In this document: positions 21,601-30,030 of the stretch, piece by piece
How positions within the stretch are numbered: position 1 is the stretch's first letter
Layout: each line of letters begins with the position of its first letter
Assembly: GCA_951640165.1 (NCBI GenBank)
Contig: OX621247.1
Span: 35,066,001 to 35,130,000 of the forward strand
Reading direction: 5' to 3'
Source of the DNA: Pseudoips prasinana
Taxonomy: Eukaryota; Arthropoda; Insecta; Lepidoptera; Nolidae
DNA: 64,000 nt
The notes under the pieces: model-generated
The model's database searches: none
Seen by the model: the letters and a program-made list of their open reading frames with translations, nothing else
What the model was told of the DNA's origin: nothing
Translations under genes and position numbers: made by a program

Positions 21601-22805
21601 TTTTTGGCATTTTTTGCCAATGTTTCAATGTAATTACTTAATATTTTCAAAATAATCAATGGTGGTGTAATAATCATTAAGAGTATTCCATTAACGTCCA
21701 AAGCCCTATTCAAAAACTTGAGAGGTATCAAGGGACACCCGACTGGAACGAAGTTATTTCTTATTATTAATTATTCTTTTAAAAATAATCGTCGCGACAC
21801 CACACTGTTCAATGCGAAATAGAAATGAAAATATCTGGCTTGCTTTCTATAAGAGAGAGAGAGAGAGAGAGAGACATGCGCACGCCGCACAGCTGCTAAA
21901 AGTGTCGTTACAACTTTTCGTAAGAATTTATTACGTCTAGCCACCTTTCACAACGCGCGATAAGGAACTTCGTTCCAATAATCTCAATTAGACTAATACG
22001 ACCCTATACAAAGTTATAGAATACATTCTACAAAAACCTAAATTCAAGAATACTCCGAATTTCCTAGACATTAATGAGACGCCGCTGGTGTTAAACGATA
22101 TTTATTGCTTTAATAAAGTTCTACAAAGAAACAACTTAAGATAAATTACTTCTCGAGGTGTTATTACTGTAAATACTAGGTTTTATTCCTAATTCACAAC
22201 CTCAAACTTTACAGAAAATAATATTAACTTAATAGCTGGAACAATCGACTTCAACTATCGTTTATAATAACATCTTAAAACTATTATATTTATAATTATT
22301 CAAAATTAACCAATTCGATATCGAAAAATACAGTGAATTCATATTACTCTTCTTTTTGAAGTCCGTTAAACAGACAAATGGCGTTGAATTCTGATATTAC
22401 GACACGTTTATGAATGTGGCGCGTTCCCCGAAATGCACACACATCTGAGAGTCTGTCCTATCTGTCCAGTCCCCTGTTCTCTTTAGGAGTTGTATGAGTC
22501 TTCAGCTAATGCTGTGTAAGCAATGATCTTAAAAGTTTAAAAAGAGTTAAGCTAAGCTATTACTATGACTAACTTAACCATTTCTTTCAGGTGTGTTTCT
22601 ATTTTGTTGGGCGCCATTTTTCACGTGCAGCGTGGTTGGTGCCATCTGCGACAAGCTCGGTCTCTCCTTCGACCCTGGGGTTACCGTGTTCATCCTCACC
22701 ACCTGGCTGGGCTACATCAACTCGTTCCTCAACCCCGTCATCTACACTATCTTCAACCCTGAGTTCCGGAAGGCGTTCAGAAAGATACTCCACTGCGGCA
22801 CCTAG
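6502..22805 (+). CDS. Dop2R: D2-like dopamine receptor, C-terminal part (five exons)
   Basis: A class A GPCR that, by family, couples biogenic-amine (dopamine) binding at the plasma membrane to Gi/o signalling. Exons 6502-6695, 10153-10263, 12036-12254, 16928-17142 and 22591-22805 have AG acceptors and GT donors and join in frame to give 317 residues and a TAG stop. Exons 1-4 encode a long, polar, Lys-rich intracellular loop 3. The exon 4/5 junction falls inside TM6 (LAIVLG/VFLFCWAPFF, CWxP motif). Exon 5 holds TM7 (WLGYINS, NPVIY) and the end FRKAFRKILHCGT. A tail ending in a Cys-containing ILHC-like stretch directly after TM7 is characteristic of D2-type receptors and gives a likely palmitoylation site. 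TM1-TM5 are not in the window. Octopamine/tyramine receptors share TM6/7 motifs but not this tail. Confidence 0.92.
6750..7190 (+). repeat. Dispersed repeat with GTGCCCCGCGGTTTCACCCG core
   Basis: Contains the GTGCCCCGCGG core, a copy of TATAGCCTATG...TTATTCGGATATATAAGC, and GTGAAAGAGTAACAAACAT near the end. Related copies lie at 33526-33775 and 57494-57675 (+) and 8055-8345 (minus). I recognise it as a very common lepidopteran interspersed repeat, but cannot name its class with certainty. Confidence 0.6.
7420..8015 (+). repeat. Dispersed repeat starting GGGTTCCGTAGCCAAATGGC
   Basis: About 590 bp with landmarks GGGTTCCGTAG, (TGTC)n, CACAGCCA, GTGAACCGCATTAAGAT, a C homopolymer at 7793-7802, TGTAACTTCTAAAATAAG and ACTCGCACTCGGCCGG. 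A second full copy with the same landmark order is at 44212-44790. Widespread in Lepidoptera as far as I recall; class unknown. Confidence 0.65.
8055..8345 (-). repeat. Dispersed GTGCCCCGCGG repeat, inverted copy
   Basis: The reverse complement of the family at 6750: CGGGTAAAACCGCGGGGCAC at about 8110-8131, followed by a segment related to 6830-6980 of that copy. The two copies form an inverted pair flanking the 7420-8015 repeat. Confidence 0.5.
8690..8890 (+). mobile_element. 5S rRNA-derived SINE (SINE3 type)
   Basis: About 8708-8765 match the 3' half of insect 5S rRNA: GGTTAAGCAAC, CGCGGTCAG, then ATGGATGGGTGACCGCC. This covers the internal pol III control region. A body with AAGGCACGTTAAGCT-like and GTCGTTAGACAACAGTCG-like blocks follows. 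Other partial copies are at 12860, 13690, 40045, 60890 and 62755. Confidence 0.75.
8891..10152. other. Intron DNA, AT-rich; one hairpin
   Basis: No gene seen. A hairpin with near-perfect 21-bp arms lies at 9291-9383 (AATCAATCGTTAAATCGGCTT and its near complement), perhaps a tiny MITE. Poly-T and TTTA runs occur at 9237-9262 and 9383-9404. Confidence 0.4.
10153..10263 (+). CDS. Dop2R: Dop2R exon: loop 3 cassette of 111 bp
   Basis: Acceptor TTTCACACAG, donor GTAAGA. 111 bp (37 codons), entered and left in the same phase, so skipping keeps the frame. It encodes an acidic segment (DLEADADD, STEFMLATVTEE). Confidence 0.8.
10740..10893 (+). mobile_element. RTE-like LINE C-terminal fragment
   Basis: Encodes the tail GDPWERPLSS-type region (GGAGATCCTTGGGAGAGGCC TTTGTCCAGCAGTGGACG split across codons) and ends with GATGATGATGATGA. 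5' truncated. It is the sense copy of the family at 17716-17892. Confidence 0.6.
11071..11106. repeat. Perfect hairpin, 15-bp arms
   Basis: CGTCTGTTCATTGTC, six-base loop, then its exact complement. Confidence 0.9.
11107..12035. other. Intron DNA, nothing recognised
   Basis: AT-rich to about 11600. About 11700-11960 is more GC-balanced but I see no supported exon. Confidence 0.4.
12036..12254 (+). CDS. Dop2R: Dop2R exon: loop 3 cassette of 219 bp
   Basis: Acceptor CTTCCGCAG, donor GTAAGA. 219 bp (73 codons), also phase-symmetric. It encodes a polar, Pro/Ser/Lys-rich stretch (LPKRNIKGQSIPDPNG, HLSPPGSPG, SKWKKNGK) with several Ser/Thr that could be kinase sites. Confidence 0.85.
12330..12530 (+). 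mobile_element. tRNA-derived SINE, family C
   Basis: A box-like GTAGCGGCTAAGACAG and B box GGGTTCGAGTCCCGC, then CAGACAAATATTTGTGTGACC and a body ending GGGCATTGTCTTTT. Other copies: 23360-23495 (head lost) and 48592-49490 (split by an insertion). It is a pol III promoter-bearing retroposon, not a tRNA gene, because the cloverleaf is not complete. Confidence 0.75.
12860..12990 (+). mobile_element. 5S-derived SINE, head part
   Basis: Degenerate copy of the 8690 family (AGCAAGGTTAATTACC, ACGCGGTCAGCTAATAGAC AGGTGACTG). Its tail seems to continue at 13690-13760, so the LINE at about 13000-13680 probably inserted into it. Confidence 0.55.
13013..13520 (-). pseudogene. LINE reverse transcriptase, C-terminal end
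   Basis: On the minus strand an open frame runs from about 13500 (ILEYCSHLWDGSAKY) through DSIDRRARRII and LSVFYRLFHGE to TAKQWNTLPNDVFP and FKARVNRHL. This is the region after the RT domain of jockey-type LINEs (transposon BS-like). The catalytic RT part is absent, so this is a 5'-truncated copy in receptor intron 3. Only the last 170 or so residues remain. Confidence 0.75.
13690..13760 (+). mobile_element. 5S-derived SINE, tail part
   Basis: CTACTGGGCGGCTTGAATAA and CTCTGACACTAGGGTAACC match the tails of the copies at 40.2, 61.5 and 62.95 kb. Confidence 0.6.
14140..14517 (-). mobile_element. tRNA-derived SINE, family D
   Basis: Read on the minus strand it begins TGCCTCGTTGGTCTAGCGGT (A box) and has GGGTTCAAATCCCGGG (B box), a body with the complement of CATCACTCTCATGATCCGAT, and ends near CTAGGAGGACATTATTATA. 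Other copies: 28258-28550, 29570-30030 (minus) and 55006-55140 (plus, internally deleted). Confidence 0.8.
14985..15243 (+). mobile_element. tRNA-derived SINE, family A
   Basis: Head GGCGTAGATGGGCAATGCTT, GTAGGTTCGATT B-box remnant, ATAAACATGTC, AAAGAAAAGTAGT, then GCTTGGTTTGGGATCAGATG GCC and an ATTATTATTA tail. Copies: 28676, 30869, 31735, 40318 and 60957. Confidence 0.75.
15877..16140 (+). mobile_element. tRNA-derived SINE, family B
   Basis: A box TAGCCTAGTTGGTAGTG, B box GGGTTCGAATCCCGG, then GCAAATATTTGTGTGATGAG, TTGCTTAGTTTGGGGCTAGG and an ATTATTATT tail. It shares its 3' block with family A, as expected if both use related LINE machinery. Copies: 28551-28675 (no head) and 30628-30868. 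Confidence 0.8.
16268..16375 (-). mobile_element. tRNA-derived SINE head, family E
   Basis: Minus strand: TTTTAGTGACTC A-box region and GTGGGTTCGATCCCGACC B box, followed by AGGACAATTC. A related plus-strand copy is at 31308-31520. Confidence 0.6.
16470..16760 (+). repeat. Dispersed repeat (LINE 3'-type fragment)
   Basis: GAGCTAGTGGGTCACCTGAT, CACCACCGCCCATGGACACT and CAGTCGGGCTGCCCTTCGAG. Inverted pieces recur at 28078-28255 and 28925-29045. Confidence 0.5.
16928..17142 (+). CDS. Dop2R: Dop2R exon: end of loop 3 and start of TM6
   Basis: Acceptor CTTCTTTTCAG, donor GTAAGA. It ends in the basic KKERKATKTLAIVL that leads into TM6; the last base is completed by exon 5. The donor is only 18 bp from the edge of a Ginger transposon at 17161. 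Confidence 0.9.
17521..17955 (-). pseudogene. Ginger transposase, Cys-rich C-terminal piece
   Basis: On the minus strand, DWLPRNALQLSTV (17955-17903) continues across a LINE insertion into LREIAGKLSLFGGQG and then KQCSCQESKVRCKTNKCACK, NVLCNSRCHKS (to 17521). The CxC...CxC...CNSRCH spacing is the CXC-like tail that ends KRBA2-like integrases. The frame is interrupted by the LINE at 17716-17892. Confidence 0.65.
17706..17902 (-). mobile_element. Truncated RTE-like LINE with 10-bp duplication
   Basis: Insert 17716-17892 starts with CATCATCATCATCATCAT and carries the antisense of a LINE C-terminus. It is flanked by CGGTTAATGT at 17706-17715 and 17893-17902. The Ginger reading frame resumes on either side, confirming the insertion. 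Confidence 0.85.
18101..19422 (-). mobile_element. Internally deleted piggyBac element
   Basis: 1322 bp bounded by TTAA at 18097-18100 and 19423-19426. Termini are CCCTAGAAAGATAATC at both ends in inverted orientation, with subterminal ATGCGTAATTTT repeats, very close to the classic looper-moth piggyBac ends. The TTAA duplications and intact ends show a bona fide insertion, here inside the Ginger transposon. The DDE catalytic core is absent, so it could move only with an outside transposase. Confidence 0.92.
18456..19101 (-). pseudogene. piggyBac transposase, N- and C-termini without core
   Basis: N-terminal part (19101 to about 18890): an acidic segment MTRPNLDEGDIW, then repeated D/E/S (EEENHDSDYD, SDTEEAY), typical of piggyBac N-termini. 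C-terminal part (18887-18456, another frame): SCSRKTNRWPMALFYGM, INVACINAYVIY, then the Cys-rich YCTYCPSKIRR, CIRCKKIICRAH, CQSC that binds terminal repeats in piggyBac. Several hundred codons with the catalytic DDD residues are missing between them, and the two parts differ in frame. Confidence 0.85.
19468..20085 (-). pseudogene. Ginger transposase, zinc-binding region
   Basis: Minus-strand frame 19998-19468 encodes about 90 low-complexity residues and then MICIVCGQESTGAHSCDICG, HAICG, GYGSGVLCLLC: a C/H-rich domain seen after the integrase in KRBA2/SCAND3-like proteins. Upstream (about 20160-20000) the expected linking sequence is present (YKAVFGTEPKTGLRS-like) but broken by a stop and frameshifts. 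Confidence 0.65.
20188..21048 (-). pseudogene. Ginger (KRBA2/GIN-like) integrase domain
   Basis: 286 codons from ATG at 21048. N-terminal HHCC zinc finger: H114, H119 (IHQATGH) and C147, C150 (CTVC). Catalytic core in the retroviral-integrase fold: D178 (GQVDLIDL), D237 (LQSDNGRE) and E274 (SQGSVERAN), with 36 residues between the last two. All three acidic residues are present. The family cuts and joins transposon ends. A stop after EAMLRA and later frame breaks separate it from its zinc and CXC parts, so the full protein cannot be made. Confidence 0.85.
21851..21873. repeat. (AG)n microsatellite
   Basis: About 11 AG units in receptor intron 4. Confidence 0.9.
22591..22805 (+). CDS. Dop2R: Dop2R last coding exon: TM6, TM7 and C-tail
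   Basis: Acceptor TTTCTTTCAG. It encodes GVFLFCWAPFF (TM6), the extracellular loop with a Cys, TTWLGYINSFLNPVIYTIF (TM7), then FRKAF and the terminal HCGT before TAG at 22803-22805. GC-rich codon use stands out from the AT-rich surroundings. Confidence 0.95.
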
Positions 22806-22979
22806 CCCGTAGACTATTTGGTCGTCTTTACACAGTAGATCTCTTATGGTTTAGCTAATGGTTTTTTCGTATGTAATATTAAATGTTTAAAATATAACAG
22901 AACACATTTTGTCAAATATAGATGACAAATCAGAACTTTGCTAACTCAGCAGTGTTTCGCAGCAGCTAGCACGTCATAC

Positions 22980-23033
22980 ATGTTAATTTTTCAAATTCTT
23001 TTACCTACGATGAAGAATTTGAAAAATTAACAT
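22980..23033. repeat. Perfect hairpin in Dop2R 3' UTR, 21-bp arms
   Basis: ATGTTAATTTTTCAAATTCTT, 12-base loop, exact complement. It starts 175 bp after the stop codon. Confidence 0.9.
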
Positions 23034-23359
23034 AAATGATACTGAATATAATTATATTCAAATATTCAATATGGAAATTATTATGCACGCCGTTATTACC
23101 ATATGTATCAGTGACCATTGCTATAAATTTTCTGTATGAAGTGTTCATGTTTATGATGACAAACGAAATTACACAAAATTTTATTGCCTCAATTGCTGCT
23201 TCTCTGATCAGCTAAGTAGTTTTTATCAGATTTCAGTAAATAGGTACTTGACACAAGTAAAAAATACTTGCATTGGTTAAAGCGATATGGAAATGAATTC
23301 TGATTGCAGCGGTTGCGTCGCCACTTCTTGTACTGTAATGTTTGATTTCTCCTCAGTAC

Positions 23360-23495
23360 AATATTTGTGTGACCCATAAATAGTTGTTCTTTGTCTAGAT
23401 GTTTGATTGACTTTGTGTAAGTCAGTTATATGTTTGTACAGTAGCCCGCTACACAAGGATTCACTTCCCTGTTACGGGTGATGTCTTTAAAAATA
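23360..23495 (+). mobile_element. SINE family C remnant
   Basis: ATATTTGTGTGACCCATAAA onward to GGGTGATGTCTTTA matches the body of the 12330 copy; the tRNA head is missing. Confidence 0.6.
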
Positions 23496-24601
23496 TATCT
23501 TTAAATAATCTTTAAACTCTCTGGCGTTATCGCTTAGTTAGTTGTAGAGGCGTATACTGCCTCATAAAAGTGTTACTTATTTCGTGGTAGTAAATTGATT
23601 TGTTAGTTATATTTTCTTACCAAAGTCAGTTTCTGTCCGTAAACAAATAAATATCACAACGAATAAGTACCGTATATCGAAAGATGGCACATCAGATGAC
23701 CTTCAGGCATATTGGCAACAAAACTCAAGAGGATGTAGTTACAGACATGACACGAATCAGGAATGCTGATCTTTCGGCTTACAGCAAAAAAAATCACCAT
23801 TACCTCCTTTTCAAAATGGTCCTATTCCCATTACTTATTATTATTGTAATCGTTTTGACATCACAGAGAAATTGTATACAAAAAGAATGTTCCATTACAA
23901 ATAATTTACGAAATTATATCAAGAGGGTTCTGCTGTAGCGCATGAAATCGTCTGATAAACCAAATAATATTACGTATGAAAGAATCTACAACGAAATTCG
24001 TTTTATTTTCGTCATTTTTACAGATCTACAAGACGGCCAAATTGTAAAAAGTACATTCGCTTACAACAGTGTTAATATTTAATGTGATAAATACATAAAT
24101 TAAACGTGTCGTGTGTTAGATGTAGCAATATAGCATATCATGTGTATTAAATTACTGTAATTTATACTAAACTTGCTGTAAAAATAATATAATATTGATA
24201 TTGTATAGCTTGCTTGTAGCTCATATTAATCTAGTCAACAGTATTATATGCCAAAGATATTAGAAGTCGTATATAGCTTCATTTTTTGTAAGGTTGTGAT
24301 TATTTTAATCGTTTGATATTTTGGTTATTGAATTTAACTGTACCATAGGGTAAATGTACAATCGTCGAGACAAGTATTAGATTAAATATAAATCTGTATC
24401 TATAGCACAAAAAGACAATTTAGTGAAATAATTAAGAAAACCAAAAGAGCTACTTCATGCTGACCTCAAAAATTAAAATAGTGACTAATAAATAAAATAT
24501 TTTACTAATTGTAAAAATGTAATTTGCATAGTTTATCATAAATGATCCCATCCTCTTGACCTACTGCTTGAATCTTAAACGTACTTTTGTTTCCACTTCT
24601 T

Positions 24602-24679
24602 GCTAAATAAGAGCATGTTTATGAAATAATCACTATATACCCATATAGTGATTATTTCATAAACATGCTCTTATTTAGC
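24602..24679. repeat. Perfect hairpin, 37-bp arms, 4-nt loop
   Basis: GCTAAATAAGAGCATGTTTA... to 24638, loop ACCC, exact complement to 24679. It could be a small foldback MITE or, if in the 3' UTR, a long dsRNA stem. Confidence 0.95.
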
Positions 24680-27600
24680 GATATTATGAAATCACTACAA
24701 AATAAACTCATAAGCGCCACATAGCTCTTCAAATAATCGGTAGAAGTCATCATTTGACTAGTGTCAGAATTTGTTCCACTTTGTCAAAATACTTTAAAAT
24801 TGCTGTAAGAATGAACACCAAATTATTATAAAATATTATTTTGAATTTTAAATGTTGTTGATATATATTATTTTGTTCTCTCCTGTTTTCCATCCACGCA
24901 ATTTTCCATTCCCACCTTTTCTAGTTATTAAGTAATAGTGCATGTATAGAAATATTTCATAAGTAATAAACTTGGCATAACTTTGACATTTTTTTTTTGT
25001 TAAAATTTACTTAAAAATTATGTTTGGGATGCCTATTCTAGTCTTTGTAAATTTGACATTGACGATGTAGCAACTTGGATAATAAAGCTCGGAAAATATC
25101 CATTCTCAATCATTCAAGTTATGCGAAGATTATTAGTTCAAAGAAATAAATACTAGATAATATTAGCTATAATTAATGAAATGTTGAAAAAAGACAACGC
25201 ACTGCGAGATTTGACATGGTAGAATGTAAAGTAACTTGCCAAATAATTTATTATGAAAATACGGCGAAAGTAGTGACTAAGCAACTGATAGAACTTTCTT
25301 ACCTTAAAATATATACGCGTATTTTATGTTATCTGAATGAATCCTTAATAATTTGAAATAATATTTCTTATATATTTTATTTCATTTTGTTTCGATACTG
25401 TTAATAAAATATTCTCTCAACTTACTCATGAAAAAGAATTTAGAGCGACATTAGAATAAATTTTCTATATTGAAATAAATTACTTATTTTATAAATCAGG
25501 AAAATATGAAAAAATCACTGAAATTGAATTGGTAGAAATAATAAAATCCAGTATCAGCTATAAAATTATAAACGTTCTACTTATAATTGTGATAAAAAAA
25601 ATAACCATTTGGAGATGCTGGATAATTTTGAATCCTTTTATTTACCTACGCAATTAAATATAATAAGATAATTAAAAAACAGGAATTTATTCATCTTTAA
25701 TTATAATGATTAAATATTACAAAATAAATGATCATTGATTTTTTTGTGTGTGAACTAATGTTAGATTTTTCTTTAAGTCACTAGTTTCGCGGTAGTTGAA
25801 ATATAACCCTTATAGTATCATATCAAGAATTGTTTTGTAGATGCATGTACAGATAGAGTGCATTATTTTGTAGATAAAATTAATTACAGTTATAATTATT
25901 ATGTCGCAATCAAAGATCTTCCAAAGTATGTAAGTACATATGAAAATAATATTTGTTGCTTAATACTTTTCCCTGAGTTATTAGATATACTAATATATTA
26001 TTGTTTATCCTTAAGGATCTTGATAGTAAAAATGAAATTTAAGGGCATTTGTATAAAAAATCATAGATATTGTTAAGTGCTCTTGGATATTTGTAAAAAA
26101 ATAATAATTGTGATCTCTTACTTTATTTGCTCAAGTATTTTTCGTTGTTAATTTAGGTTGTCATGAATTGTGAGAAATATTTCTTTTTCCTACATTTAAT
26201 TGAAAAATATCCGAACTAAAAGTTCGAAAAACTTCTTTTCATATTAACTTCAATTAAAGCATAATATTATAAAATGAGTTTAATTTACAAATAAATTAGA
26301 TTCGATTGAGAAAATTATAGTGTATGTAAAGTTTGTATTTTGACCATTTTCCTGCATAAATTTAAAATTAATATCTTAAACAAGATATATAGGACAGCGA
26401 AATACTTTTTTTTTTTTATTATCTTTTATAAATTTAGGGGCTTTTGGTCCACAGTGAAATACAAACACCGGATATCAGAAATTCAGTAATAGATTTTGAA
26501 CTTATGGGTTGAAATAAAACTATGAGTAAAGAATACATATAGAGATTCATATATTCAAATCTAATCAAACTTATATAAAGATATTTGGTCAATTTTAGCA
26601 GAAAGTCCAACTGATTAAGGTTTGGTGTTTCTGCACTTGGAGGTCCAGAAGTAGGTATGGACTGAAATCCTCGTGTTGTTTTTGGAAAGCCACCGTCCCT
26701 CACACCTTGAATTTTTTAAGTCTATGTACATTTTATTGTTACGTGAATGTTTATTTATATAGATATCATTCGTCTATACAAAATTAAAACTTACTTGTAA
26801 TTAATTTAAAATCGAGTAAAATGTATTGATTTGCTCAAATAAAACTAACTCTCGTCTTTCGGCTCAATGTAAATCTTTGTAAGCAATATTTATTAATAAC
26901 GAAACAATAATATTAGATATCTGTCTGTTAATCTGTTAATTGTATAGTTGTAAATAAAAATATAACAGGGTTCCTTATATGAATCCATATAATACTCATT
27001 TTATCACAGTACTATTAGTTAAAAATTTAAATAAATTTAATAATGATTATAAGACATTTTGTCATTAGCCTGTCTGTGAAATAGATAGAAGTAAATATAT
27101 AAAGAAATAATGATAAATATAATGTTATCCATTGTCGGGCTTAATAGTTTTTTTTAGTATATGCAACATAATCTACTTACCTAAGAGACAACATTTGGAT
27201 TATTTTCCCTCTATATTTGCTAGATGATAAGCATATGCGACAGATCTTAGACTGCATTATTACAAGACGTGAGATTAATAGCAAATAAGGCAGAATACTG
27301 ACCAAACACTCACGCATGCAGGGTTTCGTTGACTTTTTCATCATGCATTTATTGCGCATAGTTAAGTTAGCTTGGGAGGGGGTAATCTTGTATTTTATCC
27401 TGTCTAACAAAGGAGAATTTATTGCGAGGAATCTATATAACATTTAAATATGTAAATATTGCTATAAGTATTAGTAATTTAAATACTAATAGTGTTTCCG
27501 TTAACGATCTGTTGCAATCGCAGTGGGTGCAGTTAATAACAAAACGTTGTGTTTATCATATTAAAGTAGTACACTAGTAAAAGTAATCGTAACTTTAAAT

Positions 27601-28104
27601 AATACTTAGTTATGTTACCGTAAGCTCAATTTTAATTGCCACGAGATCAGCTAACACTTGATTTGTGGCCCGCAGAGTTCAAAGCGCAAATAAAGATGAA
27701 AATAATTATGTCTGCAATTATTGTATACTCTACAATAAAACGATAATATTTTTCACCCTATTTGGTATAATTTTTTAAGTAATTTGCTATTAATATGTCC
27801 AGTTATCATTCGACAGATATATGTAACCTTTTATTTTACCATATTATTTATTTATCAATTGTTATGAATTTTTATAAGTATAAGTTACCGTTGTTCTTGA
27901 CTGTACTCAAAGTGGAACATATTTCACGGGCAGCCGTGGCGTAGCGTTTAACTTTCTATGCGAAATTGTGATGATGATTTAAAATATATTCTGTTTTTAC
28001 ATTACGCTCGTTTTATTTAAAACCTAGTATACAAGAGTACCTAGTATTAAGAGAGGTAGAACACAGCGTTCATTCACTTAAAGAGCAGCCCGACTGGGGA
28101 AGTA

Positions 28105-28241
28105 CAGACGCCAGCACATCAAGCTACCCCAATCAGTCTAATTTCCCCAATTGAAAGTGAATCTTATGCTTATATGATAAAGTTGGAAATCTATAAAAGA
28201 AATTTGACAGATTGGGGTAACTGGATGTGCGATGGCGTCTC
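28105..28241. mobile_element. TA-flanked MITE, diverged copy
   Basis: Ends CAGACGCCAGCACATC and GGCGTCTC. The flanks GACTGGGGAAGTA and CCTCCACCTTAC rejoin to the uninterrupted sequence seen inverted at 16690-16715, which shows insertion at a TA. Confidence 0.8.
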
Positions 28242-28257
28242 TGCCTCCACCTTACAC

Positions 28258-28550
28258 AAAGATAATGTCCTTCTAGCCGAATTCGGCCACGGCGGCCAGT
28301 CTCAACAGAGATTGGCCATTTGCGCGGGACATATTATAGTGCTCAAGCACTTTCTATTCCATCACTCTCATGATCCGATGGGACGCCTTAGCGACATGAC
28401 CGGAAAGAGGTCAGGCACAGGACCGACGGCTTTACGTGCTCTCCGAGGCACGGGGGTATAATACCGCCAACTCCCAGACTTCGGGCTGATGCTGAGAATC
28501 TTTTCTTTTTACAGAAAAGTACCAAAATCACTTATGGCGCGACCCAGAAT
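28258..28550 (-). mobile_element. SINE family D, truncated head
   Basis: Same body as 14140-14517; it stops at GGCGCGACCCAG where family B sequence begins. Confidence 0.75.
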
Positions 28551-28675
28551 AGATGTTTTCTATGTATATATGTATTCATCTATCTATATAAGTATGTATA
28601 TCGTCGCCTGGTACCAATAGTACAAGCTTTGCTTAGTTTGGGGCTAGGATGATCTGTGTGACATTGTCCCCAGAT
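28551..28675 (+). mobile_element. SINE family B, 3' part
   Basis: ATAGATGTTTTCTATGTATA to TGACATTGTCCCC and ATTATTATT; head missing. Confidence 0.7.
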
Positions 28676-28800
28676 ATTATTATTATTAAACTCAAAACAA
28701 ACAGACATATTCATGCACACAAATATCTGTCCTGGGTGGGAATCGAACCCACGACCTCCGGCGTGAAAAGTAAGCATTTGCCAACCACGTCAATAGCCTC
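28676..28800 (-). mobile_element. SINE family A, head part
   Basis: GTCCTGGGTGGGAATCGAAC (complement of B box) and GCATTTGCCAACCACG (complement of A box). Confidence 0.75.
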
Positions 28801-28924
28801 GTCAAGATAATGACATTAATAACTGAATGGTGCGTTTCTAAGTGTGAGTAACATCTCCAGAGCTCTTTGTGGTTAGAGTAATAGTCAGCAATACTTGATT
28901 GACTTAATTATTAGCATTTTGCAA

Positions 28925-29045
28925 TACTTTTAAAGACTGGCTACGCCCCTGCGACTTCTCAGGTGTTGCTAGTGTCCATGGGCGGCTGTAATCACTTCCC
29001 ACCAGGTGACCCACTTGCCCGCTCGTCTATTATAAAAAAACCAAA
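28925..29045 (-). repeat. Inverted copy of the 16470 repeat
   Basis: CGACTTCTCAGGTGTTGCTA GTGTCC, then GGTGACCCACTTGCCCGCTC is the complement of about 16475-16570. Confidence 0.6.
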
Positions 29046-29104
29046 AAAAAAACACGTTTATAGAAAATCAAACTAAACAATTAAAAGAATAAGTATTGTA
29101 TAAT

Positions 29105-29395
29105 GTGATAAATATACTAACTTCTACAATTTCTTTTATAGAACCCAATCCAAACTAAAAACATGGACTGTAGGCACCACACAGTCCATACTTTTTATAA
29201 AAAGTATGGACTGTGTGGTGCCTACAGTTATAAATATTTTAGTGATAAAATAGGAATAGAAGGATAGGATTATCATTTTGATAAAATCCTAGAGGTATCG
29301 CACGCTTTAAAATAAAATATATTATATTTATTTTCCACTTTTTAGTTTGGATTGGGTTCTATAAAAGAAATTGTAGAAGTTATTATATTTATCAC
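29105..29395. mobile_element. Foldback MITE with 57-bp arms and inner palindrome
   Basis: Outer arms 29105-29161 and 29339-29395 (GTGATAAATATA... and complement, with small differences). The centre has a perfect 62-bp palindrome at 29167-29228. The outer arms match AGTTTGGATTGGGTTCTATA. Superfamily not determined. Confidence 0.8.
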
Positions 29396-29496
29396 AAAAC
29401 ACTTGCTTAGCACAAAAGCTACCAGTTATAAGGGAACAATTATTATTCGCATAAACTATGCGTCGATAAAGTGTTAAGACGCTTGCTTCAATATTA

Positions 29497-29560
29497 TCAT
29501 ATCAGGCAGAAGATGTCCACAGCTGGACAAAGGCCTTCCACAACAATCTGCACAATTACC
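29497..29560 (-). mobile_element. RTE-like LINE end, short fragment
   Basis: ATATCAGGCAGAAGATGTCC ACAGCTGGACAAAGGCC parallels the start of the 17716 and 32910 copies. Confidence 0.55.
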
Positions 29561-29569
29561 GGTATTACG

Positions 29570-30030
29570 CTTCCATAATTCTCATGATCCGATGGGACGA
29601 CTAGCGACACGACTGGCAAGAGGTCAGGTGCAGAACTGACGGCTTAACGTGCTATCTTTGGCACAGGAGTGTAATACCGCTAACTCCCAGACTTTGGGCT
29701 GATACTGAAAAATCCCTTTTTACGGAAAAATCCCAAAATCACTTTTTGGTTCGACCCGGGATTTGAATTATTATTTTCTAACTCCTCCTCCTTTTGTCTT
29801 AAATTCGTTGCGGGATCCAAGACAGTTAAAGCGATTCCCCGGGACATGCCTGAGCTTCACCGCTCAGTGTCATTTCATTGTGTGCCACTGTTGATCCTGG
29901 CATACAGGAGTTGCAGTGGTGGGTAAGAGGGAGGGACTAGTCCCGAAAAAAAAATTAAAGACCCGGGATTTGAACCCTGGACCTCATAATTTGCTGTTGA
30001 ACACGCTACCGCTAGATCAACGAGGCAGTC
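29570..30030 (-). mobile_element. SINE family D, interrupted
   Basis: Body at 29570-29767; the tRNA-like head resumes at 29958-30030 (CCGGGATTTGAACCC, CTACCGCTAGATCAACGAGG). The 190 bp between carries GTTGCGGGATCCAAGACAG, a motif repeated at 32860-32880. Confidence 0.65.

Larger units (their letters stand above)
22806..28077. other. Dop2R 3' UTR and AT-rich flank
   Basis: No further gene is supported in about 5 kb of AT-rich DNA. The first part must contain the receptor 3' UTR. AATAAA hexamers occur at 23646-23651 and near 24490, 24965 and 25080, so the polyadenylation site cannot be fixed. It holds a SINE remnant and two strong hairpins, listed separately. Confidence 0.5.

Noticed and set aside
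23684..23938. 84-codon open frame after the receptor gene
   Set aside because: No motif, signal or splice context; composition matches the AT-rich flank.
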